The notes under the pieces are model-generated. The model did not search any database. It was given only the letters and a program-made list of their open reading frames with translations, and had not been told where the DNA came from. Source: Enterococcus alcedinis (GTDB lineage Bacteria; Bacillota; Bacilli; Lactobacillales; Enterococcaceae). Taken from it: a stretch of DNA of 64,000 bases. Positions 17,159 through 25,857 of the stretch are shown here, in pieces (within the stretch, counting starts at the first letter, position 1; the number at the start of each line of letters is the position of its first letter). The stretch spans positions 45,259 through 109,258 of the forward strand of contig NZ_BMDT01000011.1 in assembly GCF_014635985.1 (NCBI RefSeq), read 5' to 3'. The position numbers and the translations under genes are program-made.

Positions 17159-18452
17159 AAAAAATTATGCCAAGATTAATGAGACGTTGTATGAAGAAGT
17201 ATTAGAAAATGGCTTAAAAGTCTATCTTCTACCTAAAAAAGATTTCCAAAAAACATATGGTTTATTTAGCACGAACTATGGTTCGATTGACAATGTTTTT
17301 GGCTATGCGAACGAAGAATTACAAAGTGTGCCAGACGGAATCGCTCACTTTTTAGAACACAAATTGTTTGAAAAAGAAGACGGCGATGTTTTCCAAAAAT
17401 TCGGTGATCAAGGGGCTTCTGCCAATGCATTTACGAGCTTTACCCGTACAAGTTATTTATTTTCGGCAAGCGATCGGATAAAAGAAAATTTATTAACGTT
17501 ACTCGACTTCGTACAAGAGCCTTATTTTACGCCAGAAACGGTTGAAAAAGAAAAAGGCATTATTGGTCAAGAGATTCAAATGTATCAAGACGATCCCAAT
17601 TGGCGCCAATTTTTTGGTATTTTAAATAACCTGTATCCGAAACATCCTCTACATATCGATATTGCAGGTACAATCGAGAGCATCGCAGAAATTACAGCGG
17701 ACGATTTGTACCGTTGTTATGAAACGTTCTATCATCCAAGTAATATGACGCTATTTATTGTCGGTGATATGGATCCACTTGAAGTGATGCAGTGGATTAA
17801 GGACAATCAATCACCCAAAACATTTAGCCCGATTAAAGAAATTGTTCGTCAATTCCCAGAAGAAACATCTGCTGATATTATTCCATTTGCTTCGATTCAA
17901 ATGCCCGTTAATCGAACAAAAGCTGTGGTCGGTATTCGTGGATTTGAAGCGGATTTACCAGAAACAGCGAAGGAACAATTGGTTTTTCGTACGGCGATTC
18001 AATTGTATTTCCAAATGCTTTTAGGCAATACGAGCGCTAATTATTTATCTCTTTATCAAGAAGGCATCATTGATGATACGTTTGGCTTTGATTTTTCATT
18101 TGATCGTGGCTTTCACTTTGCTGATTTTGCGACCGACACAACGAACCCTGATTTGTTTGCAGAAACAATCGAGCAGATTTTGCTAAATGGCAAAGAAGAT
18201 TCAGGCGTGACGGAAGAAAACTTGACTTTGTTAAAGAAAAAGATGTTAGGGAAATATTTCCAATCACTGAATTCATTGGAATACATAGCGAATCAATTTA
18301 CCCAAGATTTATTTGAAGATCTGACATTATTCGATTTGCCAGAAATCATTCAAAGCATTGAATTAACCGATTGTTTACGTGCCGGTGAACAATTTATTAA
18401 AAAAGAGAACTTTAGTCGCTTCTACTTAGAACCTCTAACAAAAGAAGATTAA
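17151..18452 (+). CDS. M16-family zinc protease, catalytic subunit (YfmH/AlbF type)
   Basis: A 433-residue insulinase-like peptidase. The zinc motif HFLEH (inverted HxxEH) is near residue 64 within GIAHFLEHKLFE, and the distal Glu is probably in EKGIIGQEIQMYQDDPNW near 133. The pair with the preceding inactive homologue should form one proteolytic chamber. ATG 17151 is chosen from three in-frame ATGs because GGAGAG at 17138-17143 then has a 7-base gap. Stop and start overlap indicates coupled translation. Confidence 0.9.
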   Translation: MNKKNYAKINETLYEEVLENGLKVYLLPKKDFQKTYGLFSTNYGSIDNVFGYANEELQSVPDGIAHFLEHKLFEKEDGDVFQKFGDQGASANAFTSFTRTSYLFSASDRIKENLLTLLDFVQEPYFTPETVEKEKGIIGQEIQMYQDDPNWRQFFGILNNLYPKHPLHIDIAGTIESIAEITADDLYRCYETFYHPSNMTLFIVGDMDPLEVMQWIKDNQSPKTFSPIKEIVRQFPEETSADIIPFASIQMPVNRTKAVVGIRGFEADLPETAKEQLVFRTAIQLYFQMLLGNTSANYLSLYQEGIIDDTFGFDFSFDRGFHFADFATDTTNPDLFAETIEQILLNGKEDSGVTEENLTLLKKKMLGKYFQSLNSLEYIANQFTQDLFEDLTLFDLPEIIQSIELTDCLRAGEQFIKKENFSRFYLEPLTKED

Positions 18453-18550
18453 AATTTTTTTGAGGTTCAAGAAAAAGAGGATTTTGACAGGTTTTTTATG
18501 GTATTCTAAGGAAAGTAAAATTTATGATATAGACTGGAGAAGATGGACGA

Positions 18551-19441
18551 GTGGGCAACGAGCTTTTAATAGGAGACAAACTTCGGCAAGCCCGATTAAG
18601 TAAAAACATTAGCTTGGACGAATTACAGCAAAAGACAAAAATTCAAAAACGCTATCTAGAGGCAATTGAAAAAGGCGCTTTTGATTTATTACCAGGCGAT
18701 TATTATGTGCGAACTTTTTTAAAACAATATGCTGCAGCTGTTGGAGAAGATGGCGACCATTTAGTTGCGGTATTTAATGGTGAGACAGAACTAGATGCAA
18801 CGACTCCTGCGAAGGAGCGTCCAGCGATTAAAACGGTTGAAGGGTCACGAATGACGACACATCAGCCAGGCAAAAATCGGACGTGGATGGATTATTTACC
18901 GACGATTTTGATTGCTTTAATTGCACTGACCATTCTAATTATTGTCGGCTACTTATCGATCCAAGATAAAAAAGCCAATCCAATGATTGCAACCCCTTCG
19001 ACAGTCGAAGTGCAAAATGAAGTGACTTCAGAATCAAGTGTCGCAGAGTCAATCAAAGAGACGACCACTTCATCTGAAGTGATGGAATCAAGCAGTTCAA
19101 GTGAAGAGCTAAAAATGGCGATGACAATTGAACATGTGGCACCACGTGTAGCTGAAGTCAAAGTAGAAAATGTCGAAAAACCTGTTCAACTCGATTTTAC
19201 GGGATTAGATGATCGTTGTTGGGTTGGCGTCCAAGTCGATGGTGCTTATATTTTACAATACACTTTAGCGCCAAAAGAAAAACAAAGCATTACCTTGCCT
19301 GAAGGTGCGACGAATGTAAAGATTACTTTCGGTGCAAGTAGTAACGTTCAGATGCACTTAAATCAAGAATTGGTTGATTTTACGAAAGATGCACCTGAAC
19401 TGTTACAAAAAGAGTTAAATGTCACACTAACGTATGCCTAA
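18551..19441 (+). CDS. rodZ: Cell-shape regulator RodZ (YmfM-like)
   Basis: A bitopic membrane protein that links the elongation machinery to MreB in rod-shaped relatives. The 296-residue protein has a cytoplasmic Xre-like helix-turn-helix (LRQARLSKNISLDELQQKTKI...YLEAIEKG), a basic stretch, one membrane span (LPTILIALIALTILIIVGYL, about 117-136), a Ser/Thr/Glu-rich linker and a C-terminal DUF4115 domain. Ovoid cocci also carry RodZ, so rod shape is not implied. Start GTG 18551 follows GGAGAAG with moderate spacing. pgsA follows after 37 bases. Confidence 0.88.
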   Translation: MGNELLIGDKLRQARLSKNISLDELQQKTKIQKRYLEAIEKGAFDLLPGDYYVRTFLKQYAAAVGEDGDHLVAVFNGETELDATTPAKERPAIKTVEGSRMTTHQPGKNRTWMDYLPTILIALIALTILIIVGYLSIQDKKANPMIATPSTVEVQNEVTSESSVAESIKETTTSSEVMESSSSSEELKMAMTIEHVAPRVAEVKVENVEKPVQLDFTGLDDRCWVGVQVDGAYILQYTLAPKEKQSITLPEGATNVKITFGASSNVQMHLNQELVDFTKDAPELLQKELNVTLTYA

Positions 19442-19478
19442 GCATCATTAGTGGTTTAAAAAGAGAGGAGAGCGACAA

Positions 19479-20057
19479 TTGAATTTACCAAATCAATTAA
19501 CGGTCTTAAGAATATTAATGATTCCTGTATTTATTGTTATTTTAGTTTTACCCCTAGATTGGGGTGTGTTAGCGATCTCTGGAGTGCAATTACCTGTAAC
19601 GCACTTAGTCGCAGCGATTATCTTTGCGGTGGCGAGTTTTACCGATTGGTTAGATGGTTATATCGCACGTGCGAAAGGCTTAGTAACGAACTTTGGTAAG
19701 TTTGCTGATCCTTTAGCTGATAAAATGTTAGTCATGACGGCTTTCATTATGTTAGTTGAGTTGGGCTATGCCCCCGCTTGGATCGTGGCAGTGATTATTT
19801 GTCGTGAGCTAGCGGTTACCGGCTTACGCTTACTACTCGTTGAAGACGGGGAAGTTATGGCAGCTGCATGGCCTGGAAAAGTAAAAACAGCAACACAAAT
19901 GTTAGCGATTATTTTACTATTAATCCAAAACGTCCCATTTTCAAGTATCGGTTTTCCACTAGATCAAATCATGTTATATGTGTGTTTAGCGGCAACGGTT
20001 TATTCTGGCGTTGATTATTTCGCAAAAAATACACAAGTTTTTAAAGGCTCAATGTAA
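19479..20057 (+). CDS. pgsA: CDP-diacylglycerol--glycerol-3-phosphate 3-phosphatidyltransferase
   Basis: Makes phosphatidylglycerol phosphate, the committed step to phosphatidylglycerol, in the membrane. The 192-residue, multi-span protein carries the CDP-alcohol phosphotransferase motif [12 protein letters not shown]...[11 protein letters not shown] (about residues 53-79), with all four acidic residues present. Start TTG 19479 follows GAGAGGAG. Operon with rodZ; a terminator follows. Confidence 0.95.
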   Translation: MNLPNQLTVLRILMIPVFIVILVLPLDWGVLAISGVQLPVTHLVAAIIFAVASFTDWLDGYIARAKGLVTNFGKFADPLADKMLVMTAFIMLVELGYAPAWIVAVIICRELAVTGLRLLLVEDGEVMAAAWPGKVKTATQMLAIILLLIQNVPFSSIGFPLDQIMLYVCLAATVYSGVDYFAKNTQVFKGSM

Positions 20058-20059
20058 TT

Positions 20060-20103
20060 AGAAGCAGAAAGAGTACGCTATCGTATTTTTTCTGCTTTTG
20101 TTT
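20060..20103 (+). terminator. Terminator after pgsA
   Basis: AAGCAGAAA and TACG pair with CGTA and TTTCTGCTT, followed by TTGTTTT. Confidence 0.85.
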
Positions 20104-20152
20104 TAAAAAGAATTGCAGAAAAAAACGTATGTTAATGATAGGAGAGTCGCTC

Positions 20153-21397
20153 ATGCAAGCAGAAATTATCGCCGTTGGTACAGAACTATTATTAGGACAA
20201 ATCGTTAATACGAATGCTACTTTTTTAGCGCAAGAATTAGCCAACCTAGGGATTGATGTCTATTATCAAAGCGTGGTAGGAGACAATCGTGAACGATTGC
20301 GCGCGCAATTACAGTTAGCAGATCAAAGAAGTGATTTGATTGTCTTATGTGGAGGCTTAGGACCGACAGAAGATGACTTAACCAAACAAATTGTGGCTGA
20401 ACACGTCGGTGAAACGCTGATTCAAGATCCTTTAGGTTATCAAAAACTACTCGATTATGAAAAAGCACAAAACCAGAAACTCACCCAAAATAATTTCTTA
20501 CAAACACTGATTTTAACCAATAGCCAAGCATTACAAAATCCGACAGGTTTAGCAGTGGGCATTTTTTATACCACTAAAGACAGTCAAAAATCGTACTTAC
20601 TCTTACCTGGACCACCGAAAGAACTCAAACCAATGTTTCGACAAGTGGCCCGTCCGATTTTAAAGCAACAATTTCCTGAAGCCAATCAATTATATTCGCG
20701 TGTCTTACGTTTTTACGGTATTGGTGAATCGCGTTTAGTGACGGATTTAGCTGATTTGATTGCGACACAAGAAAATCCAACCTTAGCCCCTTATGCTAAA
20801 GAAAATGAAGTAACATTGCGTTTAACGGTTAAAACCACGGATGAAAGTCTTGCAAAAACATTACTAGATGAGTTAGAACAAAAGATTCAATTGCGTGTCG
20901 GTCAATATTTCTATGGTTATGGTGAAGAGAATACACTTGTCAAAGTCGTGGTCGAATTATTAAAAGAAAAAGGTCAACGAGTAACTGCGGCAGAAAGTTT
21001 AACTGCCGGTGCTTTTCAACGAAGTTTAGGTGAATTACCAGGCGTTTCAAGTGTTTTTCCAGGTGGTTTTGTGACTTACTCTGCTCAAACTAAAATTGAT
21101 TTTCTACAGATCGATCCGTCTTTAATTGCTGAACATGGAACCGTGAGTCAAGCATGTGTTGAAGCGATGGCTAGCCAAAGTCTTAAATTGGCTAAAACCG
21201 ATTATGCACTCGCGTTTACGGGGGTTGCAGGACCAGATGAATTGGAAGGCCAAGCCGTAGGGAGTTTTTGGATTGGATTAGCCACAAAAGAAGAGGTAAC
21301 CAGTCAATTTTATCGAGTAGCAGGGCAGCGAGAAAAAATTCAAAGTCGAGCCGTTATGGCAGGTTTAGATTTGCTAAGGAAAGAATTAATTAAATAA
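20153..21397 (+). CDS. cinA: CinA, competence/damage-inducible protein
   Basis: The 414-residue protein has an N-terminal MoaB-like COG1058 domain ([35 protein letters not shown] near 78) and a C-terminal CinA domain with [21 protein letters not shown] near 285 and TGVAGPDE near 360. The C-terminal domain deamidates NMN in several bacteria, and the N-terminal domain is linked to ADP-ribose hydrolysis. In streptococci cinA is induced in competence and cotranscribed with recA, the next gene here. ATG 20153 follows AGGAGA; the upstream in-frame ATGs lack a good ribosome site. Confidence 0.94.
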   Translation: MQAEIIAVGTELLLGQIVNTNATFLAQELANLGIDVYYQSVVGDNRERLRAQLQLADQRSDLIVLCGGLGPTEDDLTKQIVAEHVGETLIQDPLGYQKLLDYEKAQNQKLTQNNFLQTLILTNSQALQNPTGLAVGIFYTTKDSQKSYLLLPGPPKELKPMFRQVARPILKQQFPEANQLYSRVLRFYGIGESRLVTDLADLIATQENPTLAPYAKENEVTLRLTVKTTDESLAKTLLDELEQKIQLRVGQYFYGYGEENTLVKVVVELLKEKGQRVTAAESLTAGAFQRSLGELPGVSSVFPGGFVTYSAQTKIDFLQIDPSLIAEHGTVSQACVEAMASQSLKLAKTDYALAFTGVAGPDELEGQAVGSFWIGLATKEEVTSQFYRVAGQREKIQSRAVMAGLDLLRKELIK

Positions 21398-21400
21398 AGG

Positions 21401-21414
21401 CGAATGTTTGTTCG
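21401..21414 (+). promoter_or_regulatory. LexA (DinR) box of recA
   Basis: CGAATGTTTGTTCG matches the Firmicute SOS consensus CGAAC-N4-GTTCG with one change. It lies four bases after the cinA stop and eight bases upstream of the recA -35 element. Confidence 0.85.
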
Positions 21415-21421
21415 TTTTTTC

Positions 21422-21450
21422 TTGCTTTTTGAAAAATAAAAAGCTATGAT
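21422..21450 (+). promoter_or_regulatory. Promoter of recA
   Basis: TTGCTT (21422-21427), 17 bases, TATGAT (21445-21450). Next to the LexA box, so recA can be SOS-controlled independently of cinA. Confidence 0.8.
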
Positions 21451-21520
21451 AGGGATACAAATAAATGAATAAATACTATTGAATATAAATGAAAAGATTC
21501 AACATGAGGAGGAAATTTAA

Positions 21521-22570
21521 GTGGCAGATGATCGTAAAGCAGCCTTAGATGCAGCACTTAAGAAAATTGAAAAGAGTTTTGGTAAAGGTTCTATTATGAA
21601 ACTCGGAGAAAAAGCAGATCAACGGATTTCAACTATCCCAAGTGGTTCGCTTGCATTGGATGTGGCATTAGGAGTCGGTGGTTATCCACGTGGACGAATT
21701 GTTGAAGTCTATGGACCTGAAAGTTCGGGTAAGACAACCGTTGCTTTACATGCGGTCGCTGAAGTCCAAAAAAATGGTGGTACAGCAGCATTTATCGATG
21801 CTGAACATGCGTTGGATCCATTATATGCTGAAAATCTCGGCGTGAATATTGATGAATTATTATTATCACAACCAGACACAGGGGAGCAAGGCCTAGAAAT
21901 TGCGGATGCCTTAGTTTCAAGTGGCGCAGTTGATATCATTGTCATTGACTCGGTAGCAGCCTTAGTGCCACGAGCTGAGATTGATGGTGAAATGGGAGCT
22001 TCACACGTTGGTTTACAAGCCCGTTTGATGTCTCAAGCTTTACGTAAATTATCAGGGACGATTAACAAAACTAAAACAATTGCCATTTTCATTAACCAAA
22101 TTCGTGAAAAAGTCGGCGTGATGTTTGGAAACCCAGAAATCACACCGGGGGGACGTGCCTTGAAATTCTATGCAACGGTTCGTTTAGAAGTTCGTCGTTC
22201 AGAGCAATTGAAATCAGGTACAGATATTGTTGGTAACCGTACAAAAATTAAAGTCGTAAAAAATAAAGTGGCGCCACCATTTAAGATTGCCGAAGTCGAT
22301 ATTATGTATGGAGAAGGTATTTCACAAGTGGGAGAACTGCTTGATATGGCAGCAGACAAAGATATTATCGATAAGAGTGGTGCATGGTATTCTTATAAAG
22401 AAGATCGTATCGGTCAAGGTCGCGAAAATGTGAAGAATTACATGAAGGCTCACCCAGAGATGGTCGCAGAAGTGTCAGCTCGTGTTCGTGATGCCTATGG
22501 TATTGGAACAGGTGAAACATTAGTTGAAGAAGATGTTCAAGAAGAGCAGGCTTTAGAAGACGATAAATAA
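21521..22570 (+). CDS. recA: Recombinase RecA
   Basis: ATP-dependent strand-exchange protein and co-protease for LexA. The 349-residue protein has Walker [10 protein letters not shown] (about 66), the [11 protein letters not shown] segment, Walker [15 protein letters not shown] (about 141), L1/L2 loops and the [15 protein letters not shown] motif, ending in an acidic tail. Start GTG 21521 follows AGGAGG. A LexA box and sigma-A promoter lie directly upstream and a terminator follows, so it is an autonomous SOS transcription unit in addition to any read-through from cinA. Confidence 0.98.
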   Translation: MADDRKAALDAALKKIEKSFGKGSIMKLGEKADQRISTIPSGSLALDVALGVGGYPRGRIVEVYGPESSGKTTVALHAVAEVQKNGGTAAFIDAEHALDPLYAENLGVNIDELLLSQPDTGEQGLEIADALVSSGAVDIIVIDSVAALVPRAEIDGEMGASHVGLQARLMSQALRKLSGTINKTKTIAIFINQIREKVGVMFGNPEITPGGRALKFYATVRLEVRRSEQLKSGTDIVGNRTKIKVVKNKVAPPFKIAEVDIMYGEGISQVGELLDMAADKDIIDKSGAWYSYKEDRIGQGRENVKNYMKAHPEMVAEVSARVRDAYGIGTGETLVEEDVQEEQALEDDK

Positions 22571-22580
22571 CAGAATTTGT

Positions 22581-22617
22581 AAAGAGTCGTGAAGAAATAG
22601 TCACGGCTCTTTCTTTC
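22581..22617 (+). terminator. Terminator after recA
   Basis: AAAGAG, CGTGA and TCACG, CTCTTT pair, followed by CTTTC. Confidence 0.82.
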
Positions 22618-22677
22618 ATCTTTTATCACGTAAGGGGTTTCCATTGGCTAAAAGACAAGGATTCTCTTTTTTTTAAG

Positions 22678-22706
22678 TTGACACTTACTAGGATAAACAT
22701 TAGAAT
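22678..22706 (+). promoter_or_regulatory. Promoter of rny
   Basis: A consensus TTGACA (22678-22683), 17 bases, then TAGAAT (22701-22706). The 5' leader to the gene is about 115 bases and AT-rich, with no clear further structure. Confidence 0.85.
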
Positions 22707-22829
22707 AAAATTGTGTCACACACACATATGCAAGTAGGCATATTGATAATTGTTTAATTTTTTTGTTTATCAAAAAACTACAAGAAAAGTTTGAAAAATA
22801 AAAGAAGATAGTATGGAGGTGAATCACCA

Positions 22830-24395
22830 ATGGGATTGAATATTCTCCTCGCTATCATCGGTTTAGTTGTCGGTCTTGGTTTAGGGTTAATGTATGCAAA
22901 CAAAGAAAGAGCACGTCGAGAACAAGAGTTATTAGTTGCTAATAAAACAGCTGAAGCTATTGTCCTTACGGCCGAAAAAGATGCAGAAACTTTAAGAAAA
23001 GAAGCGTTACTAGAAGCTAAAGAAGAAAATCATAAGTATCGTTCAGAAATTGAAAGTGAGTTGAAGGAAAGTCGAATTGAATTAAAGGCACAAGAAAATC
23101 GCTTACTACAAAAAGAACAAATACTAGATCGAAAAGATGATTCTTTAGATAAACGTGAACAAACACTAGTTGGAAAAGAAGCCAAATTAGGTGACCAACA
23201 GCAATTAATTGATGAGCGAGAAAAAGAAGTAGCCATCTTAATTGAAGAACAAGCAAATGAACTAGCAAGAATTGCCGCTTTATCCAAAGATGAAGCCAAA
23301 GAAATCATCATGCAAGAAACTGAAGAAGAGCTTAGTCATGAGTTAACACTCATGGTGAAAGAATCAGAAAGAAAAGCCAAAGAAGAAGCAGATCGTAAAG
23401 CAAAAGACTTACTTTCATTAGCTATTCAACGTAGTGCGGCAGATCAAGTCTCTGAAACAACTGTTTCGGTGGTCACTTTACCAAATGATGAGATGAAAGG
23501 TCGAATCATTGGTAGAGAAGGCCGGAACATTCGTACATTAGAAACATTAACAGGTATTGATTTAATTATTGATGATACACCAGAAGCAGTTGTTTTATCA
23601 GGATTTGATCCAATTCGTCGTGAGATTGCTCGTATGACTTTGGAAAAACTAATCCAAGATGGCCGGATTCACCCGGCTCGTATTGAGGAGACCGTTGAGA
23701 AATCTCGTAAAGAAATGGATGAACGAATCCGTGAATACGGTGAGGAAGCCGCTTTTGAAATCGGTGCGCACACTTTACACCCTGATTTAATTAAGATTAT
23801 TGGTCGTTTACGTTTTAGAACAAGTTATGGTCAAAACGTCTTAAAGCACTCACTTGAAGTGGCACGCTTAACGGGCGTTTTAGCAGCAGAACTTGGTGAA
23901 GACATTGCGTTAGCTAAACGTGCAGGTCTACTACATGATATTGGTAAAGCACTCGATCATGAAGTTGAAGGTTCACACGTTCAAATTGGAGCTGAACTTG
24001 CAGCGAAATACAAAGAAAATAAAACGGTTATTAATGCAATCGCATCCCACCATGGTGATACGGAAGCAACGTCGATTATCTCTGTACTCGTGGCAGCAGC
24101 AGATGCCTTATCGGCCGCTCGTCCAGGTGCTCGTAGTGAATCACTTGAAAACTATATCAAACGCCTACAAAACTTAGAGAGTATTTCAAATAGTTTTGCT
24201 GGAGTTGATTACAGTTTTGCGGTACAAGCCGGGCGTGAAGTACGCGTCATGGTTAAACCGACAGAAATCACCGATTTAGATGCGGTTCGTTTAGTCCGAG
24301 ATATTCGTAAGAAAATTGAAGATGAACTTGATTACCCAGGAAACATTAAAGTAACCGTTATTCGTGAAACAAGAGCAACGGATTACGCAAAATAA
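22830..24395 (+). CDS. rny: Ribonuclease Y
   Basis: Membrane-anchored endoribonuclease that starts bulk mRNA decay in Firmicutes. The 521-residue protein has an N-terminal membrane helix ([18 protein letters not shown]), a long charged coiled coil (about 25-200), a KH domain with [19 protein letters not shown] (about 228) and an HD domain with [12 protein letters not shown] (about 366) as the metal site. GGAGG precedes ATG 22830. It has its own strong promoter and a terminator. Confidence 0.97.
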   Translation: MGLNILLAIIGLVVGLGLGLMYANKERARREQELLVANKTAEAIVLTAEKDAETLRKEALLEAKEENHKYRSEIESELKESRIELKAQENRLLQKEQILDRKDDSLDKREQTLVGKEAKLGDQQQLIDEREKEVAILIEEQANELARIAALSKDEAKEIIMQETEEELSHELTLMVKESERKAKEEADRKAKDLLSLAIQRSAADQVSETTVSVVTLPNDEMKGRIIGREGRNIRTLETLTGIDLIIDDTPEAVVLSGFDPIRREIARMTLEKLIQDGRIHPARIEETVEKSRKEMDERIREYGEEAAFEIGAHTLHPDLIKIIGRLRFRTSYGQNVLKHSLEVARLTGVLAAELGEDIALAKRAGLLHDIGKALDHEVEGSHVQIGAELAAKYKENKTVINAIASHHGDTEATSIISVLVAAADALSAARPGARSESLENYIKRLQNLESISNSFAGVDYSFAVQAGREVRVMVKPTEITDLDAVRLVRDIRKKIEDELDYPGNIKVTVIRETRATDYAK

Positions 24396-24404
24396 ACGTC
24401 AAAA

Positions 24405-24432
24405 AAGAAGCCCCTAGAGGCTTCTTTTTTTT
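24405..24432. terminator. Terminator between rny and treR
   Basis: AGAAGCC pairs with GGCTTCT, followed by TTTTTTT on plus and preceded by AAAAAA, so it can serve both convergent units. Confidence 0.88.
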
Positions 24433-24445
24433 ATATATCAAAGAA

Positions 24446-25162
24446 TTATACTTTTTTACGACGGGCAAAATCCACAAAACGGAATTTATCGAGTCGATGA
24501 ATCGATTCGGAGTATTCAAAACAGCGTGTATCTTCTAAGTAGACTAAGCTGCGAACAACAACGACGTGCGTATCAGTGGCTGTTAAAGACATGAGTTCAC
24601 GAAGATCACTTGTAATCGGCTCAACGACAATTTCCTTCCGTGCGTAAGCAATCGTTAAGCCTAAATCCTTTTCAAAATAGGCATAAATGGAGTCTTGCGC
24701 TTTTTCAACGGGCAATTCTGGAATAATTTCCGTTAAGAGGTAGTCCTTGTCGATTAAAACAACTTCTCCATCAATGCGTCGTTGTCGTACGAGATGCCAA
24801 ACTTCCGTATCGATTGGCCAATCTGTAATCGATTGTAATTTGTCATTGACAGTCGTTTTTTCAAGCGTCACAACGGTTGTTTCGTTGGAAATATTTTGTG
24901 TTTCTTGTAATTCTCGGAAACTGGTTAGACCAGAAATAGGAAAATCAAACCGATTGACATCCAATACAATCGAACCTTTACCTTGCTTCTTTTGAATATA
25001 GCCTGCGTTACGTAATAAATTCAATGCTTTACGAACTGTTTCACGTGAAACACCGTAAATTTGAATGAGTTGCTTTTCACTAGGCAAGAGACTATGGGAA
25101 GGGTAATCACCCGTTAAGATTTTTTGTTCTAAATCCAGAAATATTTCTTTAAATTTATTCAT
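24446..25162 (-). CDS. treR: GntR-family repressor of trehalose genes
   Basis: The 238-residue protein has a winged helix-turn-helix at the N-terminus (LLPSEKQLIQIYGVSRETVRKALNLLRNAGYIQKKQGKGS) and a UTRA effector domain, with the typical GLTSFREL junction near 75. TreR of B. subtilis binds palindromes centred on GTATAC-like sequence and is released by trehalose 6-phosphate. Matching palindromes lie in the divergent control region 28507-28738. It is the last gene of the minus-strand unit with the phosphorylase and pgmB. Confidence 0.9.
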   Translation of the reverse strand: MNKFKEIFLDLEQKILTGDYPSHSLLPSEKQLIQIYGVSRETVRKALNLLRNAGYIQKKQGKGSIVLDVNRFDFPISGLTSFRELQETQNISNETTVVTLEKTTVNDKLQSITDWPIDTEVWHLVRQRRIDGEVVLIDKDYLLTEIIPELPVEKAQDSIYAYFEKDLGLTIAYARKEIVVEPITSDLRELMSLTATDTHVVVVRSLVYLEDTRCFEYSESIHRLDKFRFVDFARRKKV

Positions 25163-25204
25163 ATGATCCCTCTTTATCTGGTTGTTTTTGCAATGATAAA
25201 AGGA

Positions 25205-25855
25205 TTAGGTTGCTAAAAGTGTCTCGATAGATAACTCGTCTAAACGATGAACAAGGATATCTGCGCCATGCAGTGCTTCACCCGATAACACACCGACAGC
25301 ATACATTCCAGCGGCTTTAATCGCATCCAGACCGGCTTGAGCATCTTCAAAAGCGACTGCTTCTTCAGGTGTAATGTGAAGCATTTCAGCTGCTTTCAAA
25401 AAGATTTCTGGATCAGGTTTTCCTTTTTTTAACGTGTCTGGATTGACAATAATCTGGAAATCATCCGCAACTTCTAATTTCTCCAAAATAAAAGGCGCAT
25501 TTTTTGAAGCAGAAGCAATCCCGCAAGGAATCTGCTTTTGCTTTGCTTCCGTTAAAAATTCATGAACACCAGGAAGCAAATCAGCGGGTGATAATTGTTG
25601 TAAAAGTTCAACATAATGCGTGTTTTTTTGATGAGCCAACGCTTCTTTTTCACTTAAGGTAAAAGCGTCACTTTTATTTCCATGCGCTAAAATTCGCTCT
25701 AATGAATCCATACGACTAATCCCTTTTAATTGTTCATTAAAAACGATATCAATCTCAATGTCAATTGTTTCCGCTAAATATTTCCATGCTAAGTAGTGGT
25801 ATTTGGCAGTATCAGTAATTACGCCATCTAGATCAAAAATAAATCCTTTTTTCAT
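25205..25855 (-). CDS. pgmB: Beta-phosphoglucomutase
   Basis: HAD-superfamily enzyme that converts beta-glucose 1-phosphate to glucose 6-phosphate. The 216-residue protein begins with the nucleophile motif FDLDGVITDTAKYHYLAWKYLA, where the two Asp are catalytic; GISRMDSLERIL is the cap domain, SASKNAPFILEKL near 117 and FEDAQAGLDAIKAAGM near 167 complete the active site. The start is three bases after the GH65 gene, which supplies beta-glucose 1-phosphate. This is a textbook pairing for inverting GH65 phosphorylases. Confidence 0.94.
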   Translation of the reverse strand: MKKGFIFDLDGVITDTAKYHYLAWKYLAETIDIEIDIVFNEQLKGISRMDSLERILAHGNKSDAFTLSEKEALAHQKNTHYVELLQQLSPADLLPGVHEFLTEAKQKQIPCGIASASKNAPFILEKLEVADDFQIIVNPDTLKKGKPDPEIFLKAAEMLHITPEEAVAFEDAQAGLDAIKAAGMYAVGVLSGEALHGADILVHRLDELSIETLLAT

Positions 25856-25857
25856 GT

